A stretch of 64,000 bases of DNA, taken from NCBI RefSeq assembly GCF_024029355.1, contig NZ_CP097117.1, forward strand, positions 806,001-870,000, written 5' to 3'. Shown in pieces: positions 1 through 7,676 of the stretch. Positions within the stretch are counted from its first letter, which is position 1; the number at the start of each line of letters is the position of its first letter. A program made the position numbers and the translations under genes. This DNA comes from Fructilactobacillus cliffordii (lineage in GTDB: Bacteria > Bacillota > Bacilli > Lactobacillales > Lactobacillaceae). The notes under the pieces were generated by a model. That model worked only from the letters and a program-made list of their open reading frames with translations. It was not told where the DNA came from and did no database searches.

Positions 1-587
1 CTAGTAGACATACCTTCAGTTGCTTGTAAGGCATAAATTAAAGCGGTATTAGTGTTTCGTTGGTAAAGACCATCAGTGGGAACTAAGCCTAAATCATCAC
101 CAAAGTAACTAAGATAGTTATGATTCAGGTATTGTTGCATTTTTCGGATAGCAGTAGTACCCCCACCTAATAATTTAAAGGCACTCATATCAAACAAAGC
201 GGCCATTAAAGGAACCGTTAAATTACCACTGGGTAGCCCTGCATCTTGACGCAATTCGTCTACTGCAGTTTGCATTCCTTTAGAAAATTTAGTGTTAAAG
301 GCAGCTGGACTATAACCTTTACACCAAAAAGCACCTTGAATTAATTTAGCGATGTTGCCTTTATAACCTACCCGATATTTAGCTACTTGGCCTGCTAAGG
401 CTGACTTAGTATGGTCCCCAAAGCCACTGGACACAGGATTAATGCCTAATTCGTGCTGTAATCCTTCACGTAAAGCATAAATGGTCTTCCAACCAGTTTG
501 GCCATTTTCATTAACCTTGGTGTAGCCACTTACCTTTCCGTATTCTGAATTTAACCATTTTTGTACTTTTAAAACTTGTTGATCCAT
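1..587 (-). CDS. Partial DUF1906-like protein, N-terminal region
   Basis: This minus-strand reading frame starts at ATG 587 behind GGAGGAAATT (591-600) and stays open to the window edge, so about 195 N-terminal residues are seen and the C-terminus is missing. It begins MDQQVLKVQKWLN and has a repeated pattern resembling the peptidoglycan-binding-like region that precedes DUF1906 (Rv2525c-like glycoside-hydrolase fold) domains in lactobacilli. The catalytic-type domain itself would lie outside the window, so the family call is inference from the N-terminal half. No signal peptide is visible. A strong promoter at 761-789 and a terminator-like hairpin at 699-728 lie in its leader, suggesting attenuated expression. 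Confidence 0.55.
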   Translation of the reverse strand, partial: MDQQVLKVQKWLNSEYGKVSGYTKVNENGQTGWKTIYALREGLQHELGINPVSSGFGDHTKSALAGQVAKYRVGYKGNIAKLIQGAFWCKGYSPAAFNTKFSKGMQTAVDELRQDAGLPSGNLTVPLMAALFDMSAFKLLGGGTTAIRKMQQYLNHNYLSYFGDDLGLVPTDGLYQRNTNTALIYALQATEGMST

Positions 588-666
588 GTTAATTTCCTCC
601 ATTTGTATAATTGAATTGTGAGTAATTAGTACTAATTAAGCTATATAATCTATAATTACGTTGCTT

Positions 667-689
667 ATTGTAGATAAATAGTCTACAAT
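667..689. promoter_or_regulatory. Perfect 8-base inverted repeat, possible operator
   Basis: ATTGTAGA and TCTACAAT flank a 7-base spacer in the leader of the DUF1906-like gene. It may be a protein-binding site or an RNA hairpin; nothing in the sequence decides between them. Confidence 0.4.
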
Positions 690-698
690 GGTGACAAA

Positions 699-728
699 TA
701 AAAAGCCAACACGTCTGTTGGAGTTATT
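699..728 (-). terminator. Terminator-like hairpin in the leader of the DUF1906-like gene
   Basis: On the minus strand CCAACA-GACG-TGTTGG is followed by CTTTTTATTT, and an outer AAATAA/TTATTT pairing extends the stem. It sits between the promoter at 761-789 and the start codon at 587, so it would stop most transcripts before the gene unless relieved. It could also end a small RNA. Confidence 0.6.
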
Positions 729-736
729 TGTTCTTC

Positions 737-753
737 GTAATCAATTAGATTAC
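737..753. promoter_or_regulatory. Inverted repeat just downstream of the minus promoter
   Basis: GTAATC-AATTA-GATTAC is a perfect 6-base inverted repeat about 8 bases downstream of the minus-strand -10 element. Its position suits an operator for the divergently encoded XRE repressor; the link is inference. Confidence 0.45.
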
Positions 754-760
754 AAGAAAC

Positions 761-789
761 ACTATATATACTAATTTTCTAAATGTCAA
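761..789 (-). promoter_or_regulatory. Sigma-A promoter for the DUF1906-like gene
   Basis: Read on the minus strand, TTGACA (789-784) and TATAGT (766-761) are separated by 17 bases. This is a near-consensus vegetative promoter facing the gene that starts at 587, and it lies back to back with the XRE gene at 838. Confidence 0.8.
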
Positions 790-837
790 CCAATAAATAG
801 AAAAATATTCTATAAAGATGAAGGGAAAGTGCTGCAA

Positions 838-1155
838 ATGTCGATTTATCAACGGATTAAGGAATTAGCCAAAAATAAAAATATTTCCATTCGCGAATTA
901 GAACATCAACTGGGTTTCCCTAATGGAACTTTACAGAAATGGGTTGATAACGCTAATTCACAAAAATTAAAGAAAGTAGCCAATTACTTTAACGTTTCCA
1001 CTGATTATCTCTTGGGGAACGGGGAACGGCCTACCGCTGATTTAGACGATTTAGAAACCATTATGATGTTTGGAGGAAAACCGGTGCCAGAAGAAGATAA
1101 GCAAACTGTTCTGGAAATTTTAAGGAGGCTCAGAGATGCAAGAGATCATAAATAG
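838..1155 (+). CDS. XRE-family helix-turn-helix repressor
   Basis: A small DNA-binding regulator of the Cro/CI type (105 residues from ATG 838). The N-terminal 60 residues form the HTH_3 fold: IYQRIKELAKNKNISIRELE is helix 1-2 and LGFPNGTLQKW the recognition helix, followed by YFNVSTDYLLG. I chose ATG 838 because AAGGGA at 821-826 suits it better than the in-frame GTG at 829. The stop overlaps the start of an ImmA-type metallopeptidase by 20 bases, so the two are translationally coupled, the usual arrangement in prophage and integrative-element immunity modules. It probably controls the divergent minus-strand promoter, but no integrase or other phage gene is in view. Confidence 0.85.
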   Translation: MSIYQRIKELAKNKNISIRELEHQLGFPNGTLQKWVDNANSQKLKKVANYFNVSTDYLLGNGERPTADLDDLETIMMFGGKPVPEEDKQTVLEILRRLRDARDHK

Positions 1156-1546
1156 CCTGTTTAACTACGCGTTAAATCATGATATTGGAGTGGTTTACAC
1201 TGATAAGTTGATGCCAGAAACAAAGTCATTTGCTGACATTCCTACACGCTCGATTGTGATTAATGCAAACGAACCTAATCAGCGGCAATTACCCCTTATT
1301 ATTGCTCATGAAATTAGTCATGTAGTCCAGTGCGATACGAATGATGCTCAGTTAAACTTTTCAACGGCGCTCAAACCACATTACGAGCAAAAAGCTAACA
1401 TTGGGGCCATTGACTTATTAATCCCATTTTATGTAGAAGATAAAGAACTGGATCAAATTAACGTGGACGAGTTTATGCAGCTATTTGCAATTCCCAGTTC
1501 TTTACGGGATATCTGTATTACTGAAATGAAAAATAACATTAACTAA
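1136..1546 (+). CDS. ImmA/IrrE-family metallo-endopeptidase
   Basis: A 136-residue member of the ImmA/IrrE (DUF955) family. The zinc site HEISH sits at about residues 58-62, in the context LIIAHEISHVVQ, with downstream acidic residues near QKANIGAIDLL. In this family the protease cleaves a partner XRE repressor to relieve repression, and the partner is encoded immediately upstream with a 20-base overlap, which supports the same role here. It starts at ATG 1136 with GGAGG (1121-1125) upstream inside the regulator gene. A strong terminator follows at 1555-1592. It could be the remnant of a phage or mobile-element switch. Confidence 0.85.
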   Translation: MQEIINSLFNYALNHDIGVVYTDKLMPETKSFADIPTRSIVINANEPNQRQLPLIIAHEISHVVQCDTNDAQLNFSTALKPHYEQKANIGAIDLLIPFYVEDKELDQINVDEFMQLFAIPSSLRDICITEMKNNIN

Positions 1547-1554
1547 ATAAAAGA

Positions 1555-1592
1555 AGCCAGCCTTACTAATTATTTTAGTAGGGCTGGTTTCT
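1555..1592 (+). terminator. Rho-independent terminator after the ImmA gene
   Basis: AGCCAGCCTTACTAA pairs with TTAGTAGGGCTGGTT around a short AT loop and is followed by TCTTT. Confidence 0.85.
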
Positions 1593-1803
1593 TTAAATTT
1601 TATAAGTAATTGCACAATTTGATTGTTATTTTTACTATCTAGGGATTCAGTGGGTTACTCAGCTAAAATTAATTCACTAAATTTAATAGTACTCTGGAAA
1701 TTTAAATACACTCAGAAGGCACAAATATATTTGTATACATTACCACAAGTAGTAATGTAGATTTTACTACTTTATACTTGTTTCTGTAATTTATTAATAT
1801 TTA

Positions 1804-2082
1804 TTATTCAAACAAGTCTGAATGACTACCGGTATCAATGAATTTAATATAATCACCATCGTACCGATAAATCAAAAGCCAATCTGGTTTAATGTGAAGT
1901 TCTCGTTCAGGTTTTCGATTTATGAGGTTATGGTCGTTAAACTTAGCTGGAATTTCTTCATCGTTAATTAATAAGTAATATATTTCATTGAATTGATTTT
2001 TGTTATATTTAGGCTGTTTTAGCATTTGTTTGTAATGTTTTTTGAATTGATTTTCAAAAGCAGGTTTGTATTGTTTAGTCAT
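1804..2082 (-). CDS. YafQ/RelE-type mRNA interferase toxin
   Basis: A 92-residue toxin of the RelE/ParE superfamily, closest in pattern to YafQ. It has the typical opening YKPAFENQFKKHYKQ, a central YLLINDEEIPAKFNDHNL (the strand and loop where YafQ proteins carry basic/His residues), RELHIKPDWLLIYRYDGDYIKFIDTGSHSDLF and a near-terminal histidine in SHSDLF, which matches the family's catalytic tail. Toxins of this family cut mRNA in the ribosomal A site. Its ATG overlaps the end of the antitoxin gene by 8 bases, so the pair is one operon. Confidence 0.88.
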   Translation of the reverse strand: MTKQYKPAFENQFKKHYKQMLKQPKYNKNQFNEIYYLLINDEEIPAKFNDHNLINRKPERELHIKPDWLLIYRYDGDYIKFIDTGSHSDLFE

Positions 2083-2326
2083 TTAACCAATCTAAACCTT
2101 CCTGAGCATTATCAAACTTAACGTAATCATCACTACTAATTGCTGTTTTTAGTCGTTTATTTGGTTGGTTTACTTCAAAAGGTAATCCATTGTTGTTAAT
2201 TGTTTGTTTCATAAAAATACGAAACGCTTCTGGAGCAGTTAATCCGTTTTCTTTTAAAACTTTTTCAAATTCGTCCTTATTAAGGGTACTAGTTCTAAAA
2301 TGAATTTGTGCTGTATTTGTTTTCAT
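2075..2326 (-). CDS. RelB/DinJ-family antitoxin
   Basis: An 83-residue antitoxin beginning MKTNTAQIHFRTS, the ribbon of a ribbon-helix-helix DNA-binding domain, followed by FEKVLKENGLTAPEAFRIFMKQTINNNGLPFEV, a strong DinJ/RelB signature. The C-terminal 30 residues would wrap the YafQ toxin. ATG 2326 is preferred over the upstream in-frame GTG because AAGGAG (2335-2340) is correctly spaced for it. A palindrome at 2350-2363 is the likely autorepression site. Confidence 0.88.
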   Translation of the reverse strand: MKTNTAQIHFRTSTLNKDEFEKVLKENGLTAPEAFRIFMKQTINNNGLPFEVNQPNKRLKTAISSDDYVKFDNAQEGLDWLND

Positions 2327-2349
2327 TAAAATCACTCCTTTACATCATG

Positions 2350-2363
2350 GTACCATTTGGTAC
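2350..2363. promoter_or_regulatory. Likely operator of the DinJ/YafQ pair
   Basis: GTACCA-TT-TGGTAC is a perfect palindrome 24 bases upstream of the antitoxin start, where ribbon-helix-helix antitoxins bind to repress their own operon. Confidence 0.6.
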
Positions 2364-2486
2364 ACAAAATAGCAAATTATATTAGTATACGATTTTAATA
2401 AAAAATATAAATATGTTAATTGGATCTTTTATACTTAAAGTTTTACAAAAAATAGAGCAGCAACATGAACTGATTCAAAGGAAATA

Positions 2487-2534
2487 AAAAAGGTTAATTT
2501 AGATATCTTAACTATTATCTAAACTAACCTTTTT
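2487..2534. terminator. Bidirectional terminator
   Basis: AAAAAGGTTAATTTAGATA pairs with its imperfect complement ending ACCTTTTT. It separates the toxin-antitoxin operon from the split membrane-protein gene and has U-runs in both directions. Confidence 0.75.
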
Positions 2535-2604
2535 CTTTACATAAAGTAGTTGAATTTTAATTAAAGTAGTTTTCCCGCTCATTAAACAATAACAGTAGTT
2601 AACC

Positions 2605-3022
2605 TTATCTTATAATTATAAGAAACTGAAGTATACAAAGTATAATACAAGCTATATTCAATAGAGAAAACAATTTCTTTAATGCTTGGTTATATATTTT
2701 AATATCTTCGTTATTACTTTTGACAATATACCAAGATTTATAGTAAATGATTTTTTTGTTTAGATAAATAACAAAAAAGAAACAGATAAAAATAACAAAT
2801 CTACCAATATCGTTATTCACAAATATCAATAGCATTAAATATAACGCAATCAGAAATATATCAAAATATTTATATTTTTTTCTTCTGAACAGCGTTTAAA
2901 TCAAAGTGTAATTTTCTTTTTTGAATAATAAAAACACTAAGTTGTATTACTATTAATACAGTTAGAAATATTAAAGGTATAAGTGCTGTTAAAATTAACA
3001 AATTAAGCAATGCTTTGCTCAT
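2605..3022 (-). pseudogene. Small membrane protein split by a frameshift in an A7 run
   Basis: Two overlapping minus-strand frames look like one broken gene. The first (ATG 3022, stop 2870, 50 residues, MSKALLNLLILTALIPLIF...) has one membrane helix and ends right after a run of seven A (2875-2881). The second (2605-2835, 76 residues) has two more hydrophobic segments. Removing one A would join them without a stop into about 142 residues with roughly four membrane segments. I do not recognise the family. It may be a decayed gene, a phase-variable one, a sequencing error, or one expressed by slippage at the A run. The upstream RBS is weak. Confidence 0.55.
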
Positions 3023-3036
3023 ATTACCATCCCTTT

Positions 3037-3072
3037 GTACGCTATATTGTACGTTATTTAGTACGTTTAGTT
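3037..3072. repeat. Three tandem degenerate 12-base repeats
   Basis: Three units beginning GTACG (3037, 3049 and 3061) follow one another with exact 12-base periodicity just upstream of the split membrane-protein gene. This is an iteron-like or operator-like arrangement. Confidence 0.5.
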
Positions 3073-3095
3073 CATTTTTACTGAAATATGGATAA

Positions 3096-3128
3096 CAAAA
3101 AAGACGCCACCGAAGTAGCGTCTTTTTT
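3096..3128. terminator. Bidirectional terminator after the LysM/Apf gene
   Basis: AAAAAAGACGC and GCGTCTTTTTT form a perfect stem around a 10-base loop, with T-runs on both strands. Confidence 0.9.
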
Positions 3129-3147
3129 AGTAACCTAATTTAATTTT

Positions 3148-3879
3148 TTACCAGTAGTTGTGTGAGTTCCGGAATGCAACGGCATTAGCAATTGAACCGT
3201 ACCGACTGATGGCGTATTGACGAGCAACCCGTTCTTGGTTAGCTGGGGAGTAGTCACCGTTCAAGTATGAAGCAGATAATTGGTATTTACCAATGTATTG
3301 ACCGTTCCGAGCAGTGTATGAACCACCTGATTCAACGGCAGCGATTGAGTCTAATGAACCATCGTTGTCAGCAGCGTTGTTGCTTGAAGCTTGCGTGCTA
3401 GCTGCTTGGCTAGTTTGTTGCGTTTGCGTAGCAGCTGGTTGAGCAGCAGCTTGACTAGTTTGTTGTGGTTGGGCCTGAGCTGCTGGTTGGGCTGGAGTTT
3501 CAGCTTGAGCGGCTTGGCTAGTTTGTTGTGATTGTGCAGCCGGTTGAGCTGGAGTTTCAGCTTGGACAGTTGCTTGTTTTACTTCGTAGTGTGGTTGTAC
3601 GGCTGGTGACACTGGAGTTTGCGTAGAAGCAACTTGCACGTTTCCATCATCGCCAATGATGAAAGTTTCACCAACATAAATCTTGTTGATATCTTGAATC
3701 TTGTTAGCATCTTTTAAGCTTTGTACTGAAACGTTGTGGTCTTCAGCGATTTGTGACAAAGTGTCTCCGGCTTTAACAGTTACAGTCGTAGAAGCGTTGG
3801 CACTGTTAGCACCGGCTAATAATACACCAGCAGATACAGCAGTAATAGCGGCTACAGTTTTAATTCCTTTAAATTTCAT
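3148..3879 (-). CDS. LysM-containing Apf-type secreted wall protein
   Basis: A 243-residue exported protein. Residues 1-29 are a Sec signal peptide (MKFKGIKTVAAITAVSAGVL, cleavage near ANA|S). Residues 30-76 are a single LysM domain (VKAGDTLSQIAEDHNVS), which binds peptidoglycan. Residues 80-170 are a low-complexity linker of AQP/QQTSQAA repeats. The last 70 residues (LDSIAAVESGGSY ... IGKYQLS ... YGSIANAVAFRNSHNYW) match the aggregation-promoting-factor C-terminal domain, a lysozyme/transglycosylase-like fold in which the E of AVESGG is the presumed catalytic acid. RBS AAAGGAG lies at 3890-3897. A WalR-type box and promoter lie about 110 bases upstream, suggesting control by the WalRK system encoded at 61881-64000. 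Confidence 0.88.
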   Translation of the reverse strand: MKFKGIKTVAAITAVSAGVLLAGANSANASTTVTVKAGDTLSQIAEDHNVSVQSLKDANKIQDINKIYVGETFIIGDDGNVQVASTQTPVSPAVQPHYEVKQATVQAETPAQPAAQSQQTSQAAQAETPAQPAAQAQPQQTSQAAAQPAATQTQQTSQAASTQASSNNAADNDGSLDSIAAVESGGSYTARNGQYIGKYQLSASYLNGDYSPANQERVARQYAISRYGSIANAVAFRNSHNYW

Positions 3880-3988
3880 GAAATAATCTCTCCTTTAAAT
3901 AGATGGGAAGTTGTTTTCAGTTTCGAATTCTTGAGTTCCGTTAAGTGATTACTGAATCATTTAACAGTCCCTATACTAAAGGCCGATT

Positions 3989-4005
3989 GTTACAGCAAAA
4001 TTACA
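3989..4005 (-). promoter_or_regulatory. Candidate WalR box upstream of the LysM/Apf gene
   Basis: On the minus strand TGTAAT-TTTGC-TGTAAC fits the WalR consensus TGTWAH-N5-TGTWAH exactly. A possible promoter overlaps it (TTGCTG, 17 bases, TATAGG). The gene encodes a wall-acting protein, the usual type of WalR target. Several further TTACAG/CTGTAA half sites lie at 4030-4070. Confidence 0.6.
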
Positions 4006-4150
4006 GCGATTTTAAAAAAACCATCGGTTACTGTAATTCTGTAACACGCTTAACATATTCTGTAATTAATCAATTGCTCTAATCTCGCCTTTCCTCACTG
4101 GCTGTAAGGCCCATCATCATTTAAACCTCATTAAACATCACCTTGTTTCG

Positions 4151-5842
4151 TCACAATTCCTCCATGATTAGTGCTTGTTGAGGCTCTAATTGGTCAACAA
4201 TTTCCCCTTTCCCGATTGCTTTAGTGCTTAAATTATCCAAAAGAATCCGGCCTTGATACCTATGGGCTAGCGAAACGGGCTGCCGCTCCAGGTTCAACAA
4301 CACCAATAACCGTTGCTGCTCATTTTGCCGGCGATATGCAATCACCGCGGCTGGACTAACCAGTGGTTCAAACTGACCCGTGCGGAGGACGTCCCGGTAC
4401 TGCGGCTGCTGTTGCAACCGTAATAATTGCTGATAATAGTGCAGCACGGACTCTGGATCAGCTTGTTCAGCTGCCACATTAATCCCGTGCTTGACCGTTC
4501 CTGGATTTAACCACGGCGTTCCTGTCGAAAAGCCACCGAAACGACTGTCATCCCATGGCATTGGTACCCGGGCGTTATCGCGGGAGCGCCAGTTAACAAT
4601 CGCTAGTGCTTCATCCGGAGTTTTACCCGCTTTAATTAGGCGTTGATAGTTATTAATGGAAGAAACGTCATTAAATTCCTCGATGTGGTGGCGCGTAAAA
4701 TTGTGCATCCCCAGCTCCTGTCCTTGATAAAGCACTGGAACCCCTGGAAGGAACACCGACAAAGTTGCCAGGGCTTTGGCTGCTGCTGGAGTTCGATCCA
4801 CAGGATTTTTAATAAACTTGGTCAGGGCCCGGTTTTGGTCGTGATTTTCTAAAACGTTGGCAAACACGCCCTGCGCAGTTTGGATGGCTCGTTGACTCGT
4901 AAAGATAGTGTCGGCCAGTTCCGTAGTGGTCCAATCACGTGGTTGCTCCCATTGATTTGCATCAGTCACGTCAATATTAAGGTAACTAAAGTCAAAGATC
5001 ATGGAGAAATAACCAGCTGGTCCCACGAATTCAGCTAGTTGGTCGGGCCGGACCCCGGCGGCTTCCCCAATCGTCACGGAATCATGCCGGGCAAAAGTGG
5101 CTTCTTTCAATTCTTGTAAAAACTTACCTAAGCCCGGACGGTTAAGCCCCTTCCGTGTGACGCTAACTAACCCATCGGGACCATCGGCCGGCAGATTATC
5201 CCAATCCTGATCCTTCTTTAAATGGGTAATCGCGTCTAGTCGAAAGCCAGCAATTCCCTTCGCTAACCACCAGTTAATGATGCGGTAAAGCTGTTGCCGC
5301 AGTTCTGGATTTTCCCAATTCAAATCTGGTTGCGCCGCCGTAAAGGTGTGAAAGTACATTGTTTCTGGATCATCGGGAACCGCAGTCCAAGTCGAGCCCC
5401 CAAAAATACCCCGCCAGTTGGTCGGAGCTTGGGCTGCTGGAGCGGACTTAAAGATGTAATAATCCCGGTATGGACTAGTTGGATCACGAAGTGCTTCCTG
5501 AAACCACGGGTGCTGGTCTGAGGTATGGTTCAATACTAAATCCATGATGACCTTCAGTCCCCGGTCGTGGGCCGCACTCAACAATTCTTCCATGTCCGCC
5601 ATCGTGCCAAACGCCGGATCAATCGCTTGATAATCAGCAATGTCATAGCCCATGTCGACCATCGGCGAGCGGTAAACGGGCGCGAGCCACAGCATGGTAA
5701 CGCCGAGTTCTTGCAGATAATCTAATTTTGCCGTAATCCCCGGCAGATCTCCGATTCCATCCCCGTTACTATCATTAAAGGAACGCGGATAAATCTCGTA
5801 AATAATTTCGTCCTGCCACCATGCTGGTTGAGTTCGTTGCAT
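4151..5842 (-). CDS. Alpha-glucosidase, GH13 oligo-1,6-glucosidase type
   Basis: A 563-residue cytoplasmic glycosidase with no signal peptide. It opens WWQDEIIYEIYPRSFNDSNGDGIGDLPGI, the standard start of oligo-1,6-glucosidases/dextran glucosidases. Catalytic regions are present in order: DLVLNHTSD, GFRLDAITHL (nucleophile D), TIGEAAG (acid E) and VLENHDQNR. The C-terminal beta domain ends the protein. It hydrolyses terminal alpha-glucosidic bonds of short oligosaccharides; substrate preference cannot be read from sequence. ATG 5842 is chosen because AGGAGGG precedes it; a longer in-frame start has no RBS. A near-perfect cre site 125 bases upstream suggests catabolite repression. Confidence 0.9.
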   Translation of the reverse strand: MQRTQPAWWQDEIIYEIYPRSFNDSNGDGIGDLPGITAKLDYLQELGVTMLWLAPVYRSPMVDMGYDIADYQAIDPAFGTMADMEELLSAAHDRGLKVIMDLVLNHTSDQHPWFQEALRDPTSPYRDYYIFKSAPAAQAPTNWRGIFGGSTWTAVPDDPETMYFHTFTAAQPDLNWENPELRQQLYRIINWWLAKGIAGFRLDAITHLKKDQDWDNLPADGPDGLVSVTRKGLNRPGLGKFLQELKEATFARHDSVTIGEAAGVRPDQLAEFVGPAGYFSMIFDFSYLNIDVTDANQWEQPRDWTTTELADTIFTSQRAIQTAQGVFANVLENHDQNRALTKFIKNPVDRTPAAAKALATLSVFLPGVPVLYQGQELGMHNFTRHHIEEFNDVSSINNYQRLIKAGKTPDEALAIVNWRSRDNARVPMPWDDSRFGGFSTGTPWLNPGTVKHGINVAAEQADPESVLHYYQQLLRLQQQPQYRDVLRTGQFEPLVSPAAVIAYRRQNEQQRLLVLLNLERQPVSLAHRYQGRILLDNLSTKAIGKGEIVDQLEPQQALIMEEL

Positions 5843-5966
5843 AAGACCCTCCTTTTTAATGAAGCAATCAAAATCGTTCGGTTTCATTTTAGCAAATTTG
5901 TCCCGGTTTAAAACCGAGCATTTGGACCATCATTTTTGGTCTAATTCGGTTGTATCCCACAGTTTA

Positions 5967-5980
5967 AGATAGCGTTTTCA
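5967..5980 (-). promoter_or_regulatory. Candidate cre site (CcpA) between alpha-glucosidase and zwf
   Basis: Minus-strand TGAAAACGCTATCT matches TGWAANCGNTNWCA at 13 of the 14 positions. It is closest to the alpha-glucosidase gene, which is the expected CcpA target. Confidence 0.5.
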
Positions 5981-6076
5981 TTCCAGCCGTACCGGGGAAA
6001 CAAACCCCTTCCATTCTGACCAATTATGGTTTATCCTTGGTAGTGTATCTATCCAATTTTTGAAGGAGTGAATGTT

Positions 6077-7567
6077 ATGGCAACTGAAACACCAACACGA
6101 GCATTATTCATGCTTTTCGGTGGAGTTGGTGACTTAGCATTGCGGAAATTATACCCCGCTATCTTTAACCTCTATAAAAAAGGTAGCTTGAGTAACGACC
6201 ATTTCGCTTTGATAGGTCTCTCCCGAAAATCACTAACCGACGACGAATTTCGCGCTAAGATTATGGACTCAATCGCTAGTGAAGCTGACAGTCAAGATCA
6301 AGCACAAGAATTTGCAAGTCACTTTTACTGGAAATCCCATGACGTAAACAACAAGGATCACTACTCCGACCTAAAAGAGTTAGCTGATCAACTAGAACAA
6401 AAGTACGAAACCGAAGGCAACCGGGTCTTTTACGTTTCGATGGCTCCCCGATTCTTTGGTATCGTGGCTCAAAGCCTGCACGATCAAGGTGTGCTTTCTA
6501 CAAACGGTGGTTTCAACCGCTTAGTAATTGAAAAACCATTTGGTCGTGACTACGAATCCGCAAAGGAACTTAACGACGCTTTAACCAGCGCCTTTCACGA
6601 AAACCAAATCTACCGGATTGACCACTACTTAGGGAAAGAAACGACGGAAGCCATTCCAGTTCTCCGGTTTGGAAACCCGCTGATTGAAGCCGTGTGGAAC
6701 CACGAATACATCAAGGACGTTCAAATTACCCTGGCTGAAAAACTAGGGGTTGAAGATCGGGCTGGTTACTACGATACAGCTGGTGCATTGCGGGATATGA
6801 TTCAAAACCACACCCTGCAAATAGTGAGCTACTTAGCCATGGACCAACCCAACTCCTTCGTTGACACGGAAATCCGACGCGAAAAAGTCAAAGCCCTGCA
6901 AAGCATGGAAATTTACGATGCTGATGGAGTTAAACAAAACTTCGTGCGTGGTCAATACGGTGCTGGTCCTGGTTCAGTTCCATACCGGGAAGAACCAGAC
7001 GTGCCAAGCGATTCAAACAACGACACCTACGCTGCTGGAAAGATTGTCTTTAACAACCACCGGTGGGGCGACACGCCGTTCTACATTCGTTCCGGAAAGA
7101 AGTTGGCTGACAAGCAAGGTCGGATTGACATTGAATTCAAGAAGCCGTTAGTAGACATCTTTGCCAAGGGAACCAAGCAAGCTCCTGAATTACAAGGCAA
7201 CGTACTCTCCTTCTACATCGATCCCAAGATTGGCATTACGCTCAGCATCAACACCAAGAATTCCAACCAAGGAATGCACACGGAAACAATTGACCTGGGT
7301 TACTTACAATCCGACCAACGGGCTGCTAAAGTACCATTGCCATACGAACGGCTCTTCCACGACATTTTGACGGGAGACGGAACTTACTTCGCCAGCTGGC
7401 CAGAAGTAGCCGCCGCTTGGAAGTTCGTGGATCCCGTACAAAAACTGTGGGACAGCGAACCTGGTGACTTCCCGAACTACGAAGCTGGTTCCATGGGACC
7501 AAAGGCTGCCGACGAGTTATTAGCTCGAGATGGCAATAGTTGGTACTGGCCAAATAACGTTCGTTAA
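6077..7567 (+). CDS. zwf: Glucose-6-phosphate 1-dehydrogenase
   Basis: A 496-residue enzyme that oxidises glucose 6-phosphate to 6-phosphogluconolactone with NAD(P)+, the first oxidative step of the pentose phosphate pathway. The Rossmann motif is GGVGDLALRKLYP (residues 15-27) in place of the commoner GASGDLAKRKL. The active-site signature RIDHYLGKE is at 180-188, and EKPFGRD at about 152-158. Start ATG 6077 has AAGGAG 8 bases upstream; an in-frame GTG at 6068 is too close to that RBS. gnd follows after 109 bases on the same strand, so the two form the oxidative branch. Neither a lactonase nor a phosphoketolase is in view. Confidence 0.96.
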   Translation: MATETPTRALFMLFGGVGDLALRKLYPAIFNLYKKGSLSNDHFALIGLSRKSLTDDEFRAKIMDSIASEADSQDQAQEFASHFYWKSHDVNNKDHYSDLKELADQLEQKYETEGNRVFYVSMAPRFFGIVAQSLHDQGVLSTNGGFNRLVIEKPFGRDYESAKELNDALTSAFHENQIYRIDHYLGKETTEAIPVLRFGNPLIEAVWNHEYIKDVQITLAEKLGVEDRAGYYDTAGALRDMIQNHTLQIVSYLAMDQPNSFVDTEIRREKVKALQSMEIYDADGVKQNFVRGQYGAGPGSVPYREEPDVPSDSNNDTYAAGKIVFNNHRWGDTPFYIRSGKKLADKQGRIDIEFKKPLVDIFAKGTKQAPELQGNVLSFYIDPKIGITLSINTKNSNQGMHTETIDLGYLQSDQRAAKVPLPYERLFHDILTGDGTYFASWPEVAAAWKFVDPVQKLWDSEPGDFPNYEAGSMGPKAADELLARDGNSWYWPNNVR

Positions 7568-7676
7568 TAAAGCGTTTTCAATTTACAATGAAAACTATTT
7601 CACAAATGTAAATTCTAATGATAAACTATGATTGTAGGATTTTACAAAAATAATATCCAAAAAAGGAAGGTATATT

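Noticed and set aside
1724..1775. Inverted repeats after the toxin gene as a terminator
   Set aside because: The 9-base repeat AAGTAGTAA/TTACTACTT has no U-run in the direction of the toxin gene, so I did not call it.
3701..3886. 61-residue plus-strand frame opposite the signal peptide and LysM region of the Apf gene
   Set aside because: It is antisense to a well-supported gene with signal peptide and has no RBS.
7566..7579. Possible cre site between zwf and gnd
   Set aside because: Only 12 of 14 positions match and the sequence doubles as part of a weak hairpin.
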